Source: Eutypella sp. D-1 | Lineage: Eukaryota; Ascomycota; Sordariomycetes; Xylariales; Diatrypaceae | Reading direction: 5' to 3' | DNA length: 64,000 bases | NCBI GenBank assembly: GCA_023313575.1 | Contig: JAJTTP010000011.1 | Coordinates: 682,001 to 746,000, forward strand | Part shown: piece after piece, positions 12,201 to 22,377 of the stretch | How positions within the stretch are numbered: the first letter of the stretch is position 1 | Layout: each line of letters starts with the position of its first letter | Notes under the pieces: model-generated | Told to the model about the DNA's origin: nothing | Seen by the model: only the letters and a program-made list of their open reading frames with translations | Databases searched by the model: none | Made by a program: the position numbers and the translations under genes

Positions 12201-15200
12201 TCAACGGCGGCCCTCAACCATACTGGATTCGTAGAGAGCATGATGAGTGGTGGCGTTGCTCACACGATTGGCCATCAGCGTCATGCCGGAGAGTTGCTTA
12301 AGGATGGGGTTCGTGGGTGCTCTGTTGTTGATGCGCATGAAGAGGGTCTCGAGCCGTGAAATGGTGCGGCCCATGATATTGGGCAAAACCTCACGAACTT
12401 GGGGATCCTGCAAGGATGAATTTATTAGATGATGCTGTTTCTCGACTCGTCGGCCGTATATGTTTATCATGGGGGGGAAAGTACTTACAACATCAGGCAA
12501 TGAAGAATGCAGCCCATGCAAAATGACCTCTAACCACGTGACTCTCTCACGGAGGAAGGGACCGTCAAGTTCTTCAGAAATGACGGTTCCGGCCGAAAGA
12601 GATACAAGCACTGGAAGCTCTTGCAAGATGTTCGGGTTGAACTTTACAATATACTTGTCAAAGACCTCATGCTTCCGCTCAGACTGGAGCCATCTGATCA
12701 AACCCGTCTCATAATCACCACGCTCCATCTGGGAGGCGATGTTGGCGATTATGTGTTGCAACTCGGAATCCTTATTTCCAGAGTTGTTCGTGAACGGCAC
12801 CAGCTGATTATGCGCACTTCCCGCGGGACTCCCATACGACTGCGAGTGAGCCTGAGATGGCGGGTGCGACAACGGCTGCTGCTGTTGCTGATGGTGATGA
12901 TGCGGCTGTTGATGCTGGTGAGTGAGCTGATGCGATTGCGGTGGCTGCGGCGCCTGCGGCTGCTGTGGCTGGGAGCCTGGGAGGCGCTCTTGAGCTAACT
13001 GCTGCTGCATCTTCAGGAAGCCATCCTGGAACTGCGATTGCGTTGCAGCCATGGCAGACACCGTATCGGACAACCGAGTTACCAATGCCGTGAGCTGGTC
13101 GATCTTGTGACTGTCTGCGGCATGTCGCTGCTCGAGAACCTCGATCTGCTCCGCAGTACGCTGTTGGACATCCTGCACAACAGAGCGGGACGCGGCGACG
13201 GCCATGTCGCTGAAAATGGGAGTTATAGTGTTCATCAGAGTTTCGCGGAAGCTTTCCTCCATGTCCATGGCCACATTGCTCACGATCTTCTCGGTGATGG
13301 CCTTAAGAACCTCGGGCTTCTGGAACGCCTGGGTGACAGCGTTCGGCAGTAGTTTTTGCATCTGGTTCTGAACTGAGTGAGAGATTCGACCGCTAATCTT
13401 GCCCTCTACCTGATCCGAGATGGCCTTGCTGATGGCGGTAGTGAGAGTCGGAACGACATTATCCTCAAACTGATCACTAACAATCCGCGCGAGCACAGCC
13501 TGAACATTTTCATTCAGGACACTGGAAACTAGTTGTAAAAGCTCCTTCTGGCTGTTGTTGAAGATGTCCTCGCGATTACGGATCTGGGTCTCGATCTTGC
13601 TCCTATGATCCTTCATTTCATTGGCAATGACCCCCGACAAGTTGGCACCAAGGGAAGCCTCGATATGCTTGACAGCAGAAAGAACAGCCTCCTGCGACAT
13701 CACGTTCTGCGCAGAAGACCCCTTACCAGAGGTGGGACCAACACGCGGTGAGTGGGAGCTGCCGTTGGATTGAGCGTTCTCCACCGCAAGCTTGTCAGCA
13801 GCGGCGGCAGCAGCCTTCTCCCGCTTCTTCCTGGCCTTCTTCTCTGTCTTATCAAGCTGGTTCAGGGGTGTGACAGGCAGCTCTGTGTCCTTGCGGTCCG
13901 GCTGTTGAATTGTGGGGACATTATTCTCGGTACCCTTCTTGGATTGTTCATGGCCTGGCTGCGTAGTTGCCGGAGGCGGTGACGCCTTCGAAGGTCGCGT
14001 GGCAATACGAATCGGCAAAGCATTGTGCTCCTCGGCGGTTTCGGGCACGATGGCGCTGGGCAACTCCTTAAGTTTAGCGATCTTGACAAGGCCAGTCTCA
14101 ACAGCATCGGCGCCGCTGATAACCTTGTTGTCCTTCGTCCAGCCGAGCTCGCTGTTCTTCACCAAGATGGAAGTAACACCTTTCGAGTGCATCGCATAGA
14201 GCTCGAATAGACTCGGCTCCTCACCGTCAGTCGAAGCCGGGTTCGCCAAGATGTCCAAACTCCGAAGTACACCCTTATTCGAGAACGAATATTCGCGAAC
14301 ACCACTAATGACCGCGGTTGAGTCAGGTTCGGGAATAGAGGTGTCTTTGTTAACCAGCTTCTGAATGTAGTCCACCTGAGAAAGACCCTTGATGGTGTAC
14401 TTGGGGGCCGAAAGATGAAGCATGTATATCGAGTTGCGGGTGGGATGACCCACAACGATCATTCCGGAAGCAGGATGGTACATGACACTGCACACAGCAT
14501 CCGACTCTTTGCTATGAGGTAGGTTGAACTCCTGCACTGGTTTGCCGAGGGCAAGATCCCATAACTGAAGTGTGTGGTTTTGCTTCATCCCCACGATCAT
14601 ATAACGTAGCGCACAACGTTTCTGGTACGGCCGTTGCTTATCCAGCAGTAACACAGACGTTGGCCACGCCTTTTCTCCTTCAGGAGTAGTGTTCAGAGTC
14701 AGAAGGGGTTCCTTGACCTTGAGTGAGGTCTGAGCGGGCATGGGGAAGCGTGGGTCGGACCGCTGATCAGCCGCGGTCAGGTCACGCACGTCCCAGAACT
14801 TAACGCGACCGGATTTATCCAGAGACACGATGGTAGTATCATCCTGACTGAAGGTGAAATCCTTGCCGGCCTTACCGGTGTTGATACTCAGCGCACATTG
14901 TCTGGATAGCTTCTCAGTGTCCACGACGCGGTCATGGCCCTCCTTGAACAGGTTGTTTTGCATAATATAGGCGGGCCAGATAATGCTGATGGTTTTGCCT
15001 CGACCAACAGCGAAATACTCTGGATGGGCAGATGATGTCCTCGCCCGCGTCTTTAGAACGCCACCGGGTGCGTCGCCATCCTGACTGCTGACTGGGGGTA
15101 ACGCGAACCCGTACTGCTCGGGGTGAGGGTCGTCTAGATGATGTTTCTGGCCATTTTTGACCTGGACAAAGTAAACGGTACCACTGATGCCTGTGCCAAT

Positions 15201-17165
15201 GATAGATTCTTTGGGACTGTCGCTCAAGTCCGCTCCAGTGGTAGAGACAGCAACATTGAATATCCGGTCTTTTGTATCAGTAAAGAGCTTCGCGTCTTTG
15301 CCATCGTCCTGTCGAATGACACGCAGACCGCCCGCCTTCGACATGCCATAGGTCATATACGACTCGGTCGCCGAGACGAGATTTCTGTCGATCTGATCGA
15401 ACTCTTTCTTGAGTCGTGCGATGTCGATGATAGCTTCGTCACGGAAGTGAGGCCGGGGTTCCTCAGAATGCTGCACCGTAATCGAGATCCACGGTTTCAT
15501 AGGGAAATTGTAGACCTTGACGGGTACCGGCTCTTCTTCGATCACCACTATTTCGTCGGCATCGGCGCTCTCCCAGCTATCAGCGACTGGTCCTTGAGCG
15601 GCTTCCTCGACGATCCCGCGGATAGTGTGGGCAGTCTCTGGCGAGTACGTCTCCTCGAGAATACCTTCGTTTTCTTCTTTGTCCAGCTCATGCTTGATGT
15701 CCTTTGCCAGGACCTCAGCCGCTTCCTGAAATTCGGCGTCAGTCTCTGCTCTCATCATATGTTCAAGCTCATCAGCAATCTTCTCCCGTACCTCATTATG
15801 CACAGCCTTGTTCAACGCTTCCTGAGCTTCTCTATCAGCCCTGCCTGCGAGCTCGTGGATCGCATCGGCTACAGTCTCCTTGTTCTCATCCTTGTCGTCG
15901 ACGGGTGCAGTCGAAACGGTGTGGGGAGACGGCTTCGGCTCGGACTCGGCAACTGGGGCGGGGGAGTCATGCTTTCGGCGGACACTGTGAGGGCTGGGGA
16001 CGGGGCTTCGGTAGCTACTGGGCCGTTTATCTTGAGAGGCGCCAGGAGAGGACGTCGCACTGGAAGCCTTGAGAACATGGAAGGGCATAGTGTCAACCGC
16101 CGCCATATTGCCCCTCGTATCAACTGGACTTGGTTCCTTCGGCGTCGCTGACTTTGGTGTTCCAGATTGAGAATGAGCCGCGAATTCGTTATACGGATTA
16201 GCATAATCGGGTTTGGTGGGTCTACGACTATCGAGCTGAGGGACCTCATCCTTCGTGACGAAGGTAAAAGGCATGGGTGTGCTCTCGTGGGAACCATTCG
16301 CAGATAGAGCCTGCTTCAGTTGGGAGTACTCCTTGGAATGATCGGCAGCGGATGTGTTGGCGGAAGGTGGGGTCAGGGTGGTGGTTTGAGAGGACTCGTT
16401 GGCTGAAGGCGGCTGGTCATTCTGCGAGGGCTTTGGCCGGTGCAACAGATTTAATAGGTACGCCTGGGTGTCTGCGGATGGAGCAGTCGATGCCCACGGG
16501 ATCTGGATCTGTTTGTGACCGGGAGAATCGGGAGCAGGCCCATCACCACCCATGGTACCCTTCATAAGGGTAGCGAGGAGTCCCTGGGGATCAGCAGGCA
16601 TGGGCACTGGGGCGTGAATCGGCGGGTGCTCCAAAGCCTCATGAATACTAGCATGAGGTAGGGGGATAGGCCCGTCAAATGAGGTGGGCTGGTTCTGTCC
16701 GTGGGGAGCCTGGGGGCCGAATTGCGAGTTCTGCTGTCCGCCTTCGCCTCCACCTCCGCCTCCGCCTCCACTGAATTTCAAGAGATTCAGTAGATTGGCA
16801 CTCTGGTCAGGCTTAGAAGCATTGTTAGACTGCATGCTGCCAATGGGTCCTAGGTTCATGCCCGGAGGGTGATGGGAATGAGCAAAGTTGCTCGGAGGGG
16901 AGGGTGCACTGGGCAAAGGAAAGTTATCCGAAGTGCCCAAAACTGGAGAGTCCGTTGATGAGAGGTCGTAGAAAGGCGGCTGCTGTGAGTTATTGCCCTG
17001 GTGATTGCCCTGGTTGTAGGCTGAGAACCGCGACAGAAGATCCTGGGCTGTTGAATTTGAATCTTCTTCCTGGGCGTGGCGTGCGGCCTGCATACGAGCA
17101 AACATGGCCTGTAGGTGGTTGTTAGGGTCGTTGCCACCAGGCGGTGGACCATTGTAGCTCGCCAT
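12201..17165 (-). CDS. EDC4: EDC4-like mRNA-decapping scaffold protein (WD40 plus C-terminal helical domain)
   Basis: Likely P-body scaffold that bridges the decapping enzyme Dcp2 and its activators. The reading frame is open from 17165 to 12201, but an intron is evident at 12488-12408: donor GTAAGT, acceptor TTGCAG, 81 nt, no stop and a multiple of three. Spliced, the protein is 1627 residues, reading LPDV-DPQVREVL across the junction. Order: a disordered Asn/Gln/Pro-rich N-terminus with poly-Gly; Ser/Pro-rich linker; helical Glu-rich segment (about 420-510); a WD40-like region (about 560-960) with motifs such as RVKFWDVRDL and LQLWDLALGKPV; a KKARKKREKAAAAAA stretch; a long coiled-coil segment; a Gln/His/Pro-rich linker; and a C-terminal helical domain (IRWLQSERKHEVFDKY). 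Fungal orthologues are called EDC4-like or Pdc1. Identity is by architecture. Confidence 0.8.
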   Translation of the reverse strand: MASYNGPPPGGNDPNNHLQAMFARMQAARHAQEEDSNSTAQDLLSRFSAYNQGNHQGNNSQQPPFYDLSSTDSPVLGTSDNFPLPSAPSPPSNFAHSHHPPGMNLGPIGSMQSNNASKPDQSANLLNLLKFSGGGGGGGGEGGQQNSQFGPQAPHGQNQPTSFDGPIPLPHASIHEALEHPPIHAPVPMPADPQGLLATLMKGTMGGDGPAPDSPGHKQIQIPWASTAPSADTQAYLLNLLHRPKPSQNDQPPSANESSQTTTLTPPSANTSAADHSKEYSQLKQALSANGSHESTPMPFTFVTKDEVPQLDSRRPTKPDYANPYNEFAAHSQSGTPKSATPKEPSPVDTRGNMAAVDTMPFHVLKASSATSSPGASQDKRPSSYRSPVPSPHSVRRKHDSPAPVAESEPKPSPHTVSTAPVDDKDENKETVADAIHELAGRADREAQEALNKAVHNEVREKIADELEHMMRAETDAEFQEAAEVLAKDIKHELDKEENEGILEETYSPETAHTIRGIVEEAAQGPVADSWESADADEIVVIEEEPVPVKVYNFPMKPWISITVQHSEEPRPHFRDEAIIDIARLKKEFDQIDRNLVSATESYMTYGMSKAGGLRVIRQDDGKDAKLFTDTKDRIFNVAVSTTGADLSDSPKESIIGTGISGTVYFVQVKNGQKHHLDDPHPEQYGFALPPVSSQDGDAPGGVLKTRARTSSAHPEYFAVGRGKTISIIWPAYIMQNNLFKEGHDRVVDTEKLSRQCALSINTGKAGKDFTFSQDDTTIVSLDKSGRVKFWDVRDLTAADQRSDPRFPMPAQTSLKVKEPLLTLNTTPEGEKAWPTSVLLLDKQRPYQKRCALRYMIVGMKQNHTLQLWDLALGKPVQEFNLPHSKESDAVCSVMYHPASGMIVVGHPTRNSIYMLHLSAPKYTIKGLSQVDYIQKLVNKDTSIPEPDSTAVISGVREYSFSNKGVLRSLDILANPASTDGEEPSLFELYAMHSKGVTSILVKNSELGWTKDNKVISGADAVETGLVKIAKLKELPSAIVPETAEEHNALPIRIATRPSKASPPPATTQPGHEQSKKGTENNVPTIQQPDRKDTELPVTPLNQLDKTEKKARKKREKAAAAAADKLAVENAQSNGSSHSPRVGPTSGKGSSAQNVMSQEAVLSAVKHIEASLGANLSGVIANEMKDHRSKIETQIRNREDIFNNSQKELLQLVSSVLNENVQAVLARIVSDQFEDNVVPTLTTAISKAISDQVEGKISGRISHSVQNQMQKLLPNAVTQAFQKPEVLKAITEKIVSNVAMDMEESFRETLMNTITPIFSDMAVAASRSVVQDVQQRTAEQIEVLEQRHAADSHKIDQLTALVTRLSDTVSAMAATQSQFQDGFLKMQQQLAQERLPGSQPQQPQAPQPPQSHQLTHQHQQPHHHHQQQQQPLSHPPSQAHSQSYGSPAGSAHNQLVPFTNNSGNKDSELQHIIANIASQMERGDYETGLIRWLQSERKHEVFDKYIVKFNPNILQELPVLVSLSAGTVISEELDGPFLRERVTWLEVILHGLHSSLPDVVSTFPPMINIYGRRVEKQHHLINSSLQDPQVREVLPNIMGRTISRLETLFMRINNRAPTNPILKQLSGMTLMANRVSNATTHHALYESSMVEGRR
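12408..12488 (-). other. Stop-free 81-nt intron in the EDC4-like gene
   Basis: GTAAGT at 12488 and TTGCAG ending at 12408 on the minus strand are both consensus. The intron is divisible by three and free of stops, so retention would insert 27 residues into the C-terminal domain without breaking the frame. A TCTAATAAA stretch about 20 nt before the acceptor could be the branch region. Confidence 0.75.
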
Positions 17166-18540
17166 GATTAATTACTACAATTAGTGTGTGCCCAGGTGGA
17201 TAGCTGCCGTGTCCACACGGGTCCTATCCCGCCTGTACAGAGAGATGTACAGATAGGGTGGCAGCTTATGACAGCTGTGATGTCTCAAGTTGGGAAAGAG
17301 GAAAAAAGAAAATATGGTGCAAGCTGGTTTATATGTGCGTAAGTATATGTGTGTTGTATGTGTGTGTATGTGACTGTGTGTGGATGTCGTGGCACAGGCC
17401 GACTGACTTTGGCTGACTGATTTGACTGATTGATTGACCAACTTCTGCTACAACTAGATAGTCCAAGTTGTTGGGCGAAGGTTCAAAAAATCACCCGGGC
17501 CGCAAGAAAAAAAAAACGCGCAGACAAACGGAGGAACCTGAGACACCAGTCGCGACGTGACCAAAGATATGAGGGAGGATGGCGATAGATGGTGAAGATG
17601 GATAAAATGGGAAAGGGAAAACGGATCGATACGAGATGAACTAGAAAAAGATGATGATCCGCGGGGAGGATGGCTCGAAGGATTATCAACTGGGGAAGAG
17701 ATGGAACGAAAAAACTTGGTCGAAAAACTTCCAATATAGATGGCTCGGGCCAAAAAAAAAAGGTAATTTTCCAGCCTCGTCTGAATATCAACCTGTACTG
17801 TCAACCTGTCAGGTTTTACATGCCCAGGTTGTAGGTGAGTTGATTTTATTTAGTATGAGGCGGGTAACCTTTTAGGTCGTCACAAATATTCAATGATACG
17901 GTAGATGATAGAGAAAGGTAAGAGCGGTGGTAGGTGTGCAGGTCGGTACCTGGTACATAGGAGTTACATGTAGGAGTACGAAGCAGCCTGATGTGAGGTG
18001 GGTTGTATGTATGGGCGGGCACCTCGAGACTTCAAGTTTGATACAAAACTTACCTAAGTTACCTGCATGTAGGCCATGTAATAAGACGAAAGAATATAAA
18101 TCAAAGTTGGGCTCGATCCTGCCAAACCTGCAGGCCTGCCTGGTGCCCTTTCCCTTCGAGGTTGCAAGCTTGCCGAGTGATGAAACTTGTGACACTTCGA
18201 GGGCCGTCTACGATAAGATGAGTGAGTACCTTAGGTAGGTACTGAGGTAGGTGTACCTAGGCAAGTTGAAACCTTCGAAGGTTGGAGGAACCTTCAACTA
18301 TCTGGGGTACATGAATTGAACCCTTTAACCTTCCAGTGATACGGAAAGTGCGATAATGAATTGCGCACCTCTGAACCTTGAAAGCTTCCAATCAGAAAAC
18401 ACCAATCAAATGCGAGGAATTCGATTGTGCGCAAAGATAAACGAGATCGTTCTGGTGAGGTGAGATGAGGTGAAGAGGGAAACGGAGTGACCAAGTCCAT
18501 ATCCTGAAGTTGAATACGTTGGCTACTACCTACCTTTAAC

Positions 18541-18550
18541 TACCTAGGTA
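18541..18550. repeat. TACCTAGGTA palindrome, copy 3
   Basis: Exact copy inside a denser patch of TACCTA/TAGGTA words (18515-18575). Confidence 0.8.
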
Positions 18551-19151
18551 GGTAGTGTACTTAGGTAGTGTAGGTACGATGTGGGAGATAAGATTGTATG
18601 CAAGTGGTAATTAGCCCTAGAGTATGTACCCACCATTGTACCTAGTACCTATTCAGTACATAGTACATGGACCTAGGAAGCTATTCGACGGCCGGGGAAG
18701 TAGCGAACCTGTCATCCTGTATGTATATTGCATATAAACTATCTGCTCCCGCAGGGCTAGCTGGACACCTGGGCAGCGTTCGAATTTAGGATGGCTCTTT
18801 CGAATCTTTCCGTGGATCGGTCAAGGCAAACGAGCCAGAAGGGCCCCCCGGAGGAGGTTGGGTTTCTCGCTCTGGTTCTCTTCCATCCGTTCGTTTAGAT
18901 GTTGTTTATGTTGGGCAACAACGACCTAGCTAGTTTGTAAGTATCCCGGGCATAAATAAAACTACTAGGCCGGGCTTCATGCACATATGCGTTGTCAAAA
19001 TGTTATAGACCGGAAAGCTCGATCCGCGATCCTCCAACCGTACGAAAAGAAAAAGAAAGGATCTCCTCTGACTGCCTTATCACTTTATGAACCGGGGGGG
19101 TTCTTCAAAAGTTGTCGCTCAGATTCTTTTCCTTCTTCTTGCTTCCTTGGC

Positions 19152-19180
19152 TTTTTTTTTTTTTTTTTTTTTTTTTTTTT
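19152..19180. repeat. T29 homopolymer
   Basis: Twenty-nine uninterrupted T on the plus strand. It is the mirror of the A31 run at 21429-21459; the small membrane protein gene lies between them. Confidence 0.85.
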
Positions 19181-19472
19181 GACGAGACGAGACCTGAACT
19201 CCTGCCGTTCCCGGGGTTATGCAGAATCCTTGGCCCTGGAGTACATACATAATGACATGTCCGTATTCCGCGGGAGGGGAGGGACGTTGGTGATGAACTG
19301 TTTGTTTTTTTGTGGCCGGCCTGGTTTGATCAAAGCCGAACCTAGCAAGCACTCCATATAGCGTAGTACATATCGTTCACTAGGATATTATATGAAGCCT
19401 TCAATTCATTCACCATTTCGTGTTTTAGGGATACATTTTGTGGCACCTCTAGATCTAAGTAGTGTGTTTGGC

Positions 19473-19482
19473 TACCTAGGTA
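19473..19482. repeat. TACCTAGGTA palindrome, copy 4
   Basis: Exact copy within the 17.2-20.5 kb spacer. Confidence 0.8.
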
Positions 19483-19721
19483 TCTACAATCTAGAGCTAC
19501 ATGAGCATGTAGGCACTCCAGGTTCACTCGGATAGCATCGTATAAAATGGATCCGCGCTCATAGCAAGTACACATTAGAGTAGAGTACGTGGTAAGGGGA
19601 GTATTCCGAAATAAAACATTTCCAGATCCCAAAATTCGATGGATCCTGGCAGCCTGGCGGATGTCAAATTTTTTGGAAAAGATAAGATAACGCGCGCCAT
19701 CAAAGGTTTGCAGTTTTGTGT

Positions 19722-19732
19722 GTACTCCGTAC
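19722..19732 (+). repeat. GTACTCCGTAC 11-mer, copy 1
   Basis: Exact copy of a spacer word found four times in this window. The ends GTAC and GTAC are themselves self-complementary. Confidence 0.75.
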
Positions 19733-20488
19733 TTAGTAGGATATTTTGGGGTAGCGGTCCGGGGTCCTGCAGAATTGTCGGCATTCATTAACGCCGACAA
19801 AGCCCACCTGGCGGCTGCCTGAACACTGTGAGTACATAGTTACCACACTCGTGGATTGGATCGCTCAGGTGTCGAACTACTTTCCCAAACTTGCCCGTCA
19901 ACAGCCCTGGACCGTTCTGGCTGTCGGGTAGTTCGCATGCATGACATTGACATCCATGGATCATCATCATCTACATATGGACGCATTTCCCAATTAACTA
20001 AGACGAGAGATAGAGAGAGAGAGCTTCAAGGCTTGCTGCCGCTCGATTACACAACCTGCCCAGCTATCTAAACCGGTCGACATTGACTCCGGTGTTTTTG
20101 GTGTTTCGAATCCCGATAAACTTCAAGGTTATCTACTTTGTATACTTATCCAACCCGACCGCCCATTCCCCCGTAATTGTAAATACAATACAACGAAACT
20201 TCATCTTCCCAATAACCCATAGCTGCATAAGTAATAATCGATAATTCATCTATCTGTCTCTCCCCCCCCCCCCCCCCAAATCCGCTTATCTCCGCGAGTT
20301 ACCCAAAATTGGTCAACTCTTGGTGAAGCCCGGCCAACGAACTCCTTTTATCGATTCGGCGCATCCCACTGTCGGTTTCTGTCTACGTAGTCAGTCGCTC
20401 ACTCACTCCGCGGAATCCCCGTTCTCCCGCTTTGCGATTTTTTTGTCGGTCCTACACACACAGACACACACAGACACACACACACAAG

Positions 20489-21050
20489 ATGTTCTGTCTA
20501 CGGAGGTATGTTTTGTGATCTGTTATCATATATACGCCCGCCACGGAATTTGACAGCAGCAACGGCTAACACGAGAGACAATTTTGCTTCCCTCACAAGC
20601 TGGCTTCCACTCCTGTTCATCCCGACCAACGCCTCGCCGGCCTTCATCTTCCTGTTCTTCGTGTGCACGTACTTCCTCAACCGGCCGTGCGTCTACTGCT
20701 CGGTGCTGCTGCTCATCCTGTTCGCCACGTCGTGCTACTGGTCCGACCAATGCTTCTTCGACTTCAGCAGTAACTGGTTTGAGCCGCGGCCGCCGTTGTC
20801 CTCAGGGGCGTGCCCCAACAATGACAACTACTACAACGACACTTCGATATCGGACGACGTCGTCAGCGGCCTCAACGCTACCGCCCTCGAAATGCTCAAC
20901 ACGACCGCGAACGCCCTGGCCGGAGCCGCCGCCGACGAGCTGGTGAGGAGGAAGGCGGAGTGGACGGGCATCGGCGTCGAATGGCTCCGAAGCCTCCTGG
21001 GACGGAGGGAGTGGCGGATTGAGTGCATGGACCTCTACATCCGTCTATGA
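20489..21050 (+). CDS. Small membrane protein of unknown function (155 aa)
   Basis: Not assigned to a known family. Exon 1 is only 17 nt (20489-20505); exon 2 is 20600-21050. The intron starts GTATGT, has a GCTAAC branch site about 30 nt before the acceptor, and ends CACAAG. This gives MFCLR-SWLPLLFIPTNASPA in frame; earlier AGs do not keep the frame. The rest of the N-terminal third is two closely spaced hydrophobic helices (about 14-50) carrying several Cys (FFVCTYFLN, YCSVLLLILFATSCYW), then a Cys/Phe/Trp-rich segment, an Asn-rich stretch with possible N-glycosylation sites (NDTS, NATA, NTTA) and an amphipathic C-terminal helix. The composition suggests a conserved, probably secretory-pathway membrane protein. 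A (CA)n tract lies just upstream of the start. Confidence 0.6.
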
Positions 21051-21427
21051 GATGGGGAGCGGTTATAATTCACACTATCAATATACATATATAGACGGGT
21101 CTTGTACATGATAATACGAACAAACAGTACTACACTTATTACTCATATCCATCGGTGTTGTCCGAGTTTCCCCCGTGCATTGCTAATGTAGCGAATCCAT
21201 TTGGCTCAACTCATCGGCTTGTCTATTGTCTTGTCCTACGCATATCAAGACGTGGTTCAGGAGCTCATGCGAATACTACGGCGGGTCCTGGATTCTTCAC
21301 GCATACAGAAGAGTTCATCTCATCACATGAACTACATAGGTATCCGCGCAAAGTTCAATTTGTTGTTGTTGTTTTTTTTGTTTTTTTTTTTTCAAGGCCC
21401 TCGGCCCTCCACCCTTGACAATGCAGC

Positions 21428-21461
<34 letters not shown>

Positions 21462-22377
21462 AGCACGCCAAATTGACAGCGCCAAAAGCGCGCGATGCGA
21501 CAAGCGGATGACTGGCTGACTTGGCTGGCTCCCTCAAGATGAAATAATATAATAAAAATGTAACGACCGGCGGTAAGAGGCAAAGATCCTCGAGGCAAAT
21601 AAAAAACAGCCCCTCACATGCTTCCATAATCGGCGTTGATGGGATTTTCTCTAGAGCACAAGATAGAGGAAGACTCAACAGAAAAGCAAAAGAACCGAAG
21701 AACTTTTGCTTAAGCTCACCTACAATAAAGTGTGCCCATTGTACAATTTGTTGTTGAAGAGAAAAGAAGAAAAGGAAACAAAAAAAAAGGATCCGAAATT
21801 TATTGCGCGGCTCTTATGCCAAATTGAAGATTTCCAATTGGGGGTCCATTCCCCACCATAAGTTTTCGTATATCCCATGTGGTCCGAGCGTCCCTTCGTC
21901 ATGTTAAGTAAGCTCTTTCCAAAGTTCCCAGGTTTGGCTCTAAACTGATAAACCGAGCTAAAGTTCAACCAGCAACCCAATCACATCGATTGTAAATAAT
22001 CGCTAGCGCCACTACGGACTTTCCAAAGGTTCGCATTGCCCAAAGTAATCCCGAAAGTGTGAAAGTACCTATTCTATACCTACGCAGCAACTTCCGAGCT
22101 TCTCTCTCTGGAGACAACCTTAGAGCCAGTAACAGCCTAGAAGACGTCAAGTCAAATATTACCACCAAAGGTTGGATAAGAAGAAGAAGAAGAAGAGGTC
22201 TCCGAGTCCCTTCCAGCCAACAACCCTCTTCTCCTCTTCAGACTCGTCCGAAATAATCAACCAACTACCTAGATATCTTGTGTCCTGCTTTGCGTCTCCT
22301 CCTTCTCTTCGTTTTATATTTCTTTATTTTTCTCTTTCTCTTTTTTCTTCCTATAATTCCGTCGAGACGAACACACG
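21051..22377. other. Spacer before the complex I gene
   Basis: Holds the 3' region of the small membrane protein gene, a T-rich/A-rich homopolymer pair (21371-21459), and the C/T-rich leader of the complex I gene (22280-22360). No gene seen. Confidence 0.5.
21371..21459. repeat. T-rich tract and A31 run facing each other
   Basis: A T tract with one G interruption (about 21371-21391) is followed 37 nt later by 31 uninterrupted A (21429-21459). A transcript could fold into a long A-U hairpin. The loop itself holds AAGG and CCTT arms. Confidence 0.65.

Larger units (their letters stand above)
17166..20488. other. Gene-free spacer rich in short repeats
   Basis: About 3.3 kb upstream of both the EDC4-like gene (minus) and the small membrane protein (plus). 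It has many AACCTTC and ACCTAGGTA words (18200-18560), a T29 run and a poly-C stretch near 20263-20277. A 152-codon minus ORF (19342-19800) has no recognisable domain. Confidence 0.45.

Noticed and set aside
15138..16151. 337-codon plus-strand ORF
   Set aside because: Lies entirely opposite the EDC4-like coding sequence; composition is that of its antisense and no domain is seen.
19342..19800. 152-codon minus-strand ORF
   Set aside because: No motif, no clear codon bias and no plausible neighbouring exons; could be an orphan gene but unsupported.
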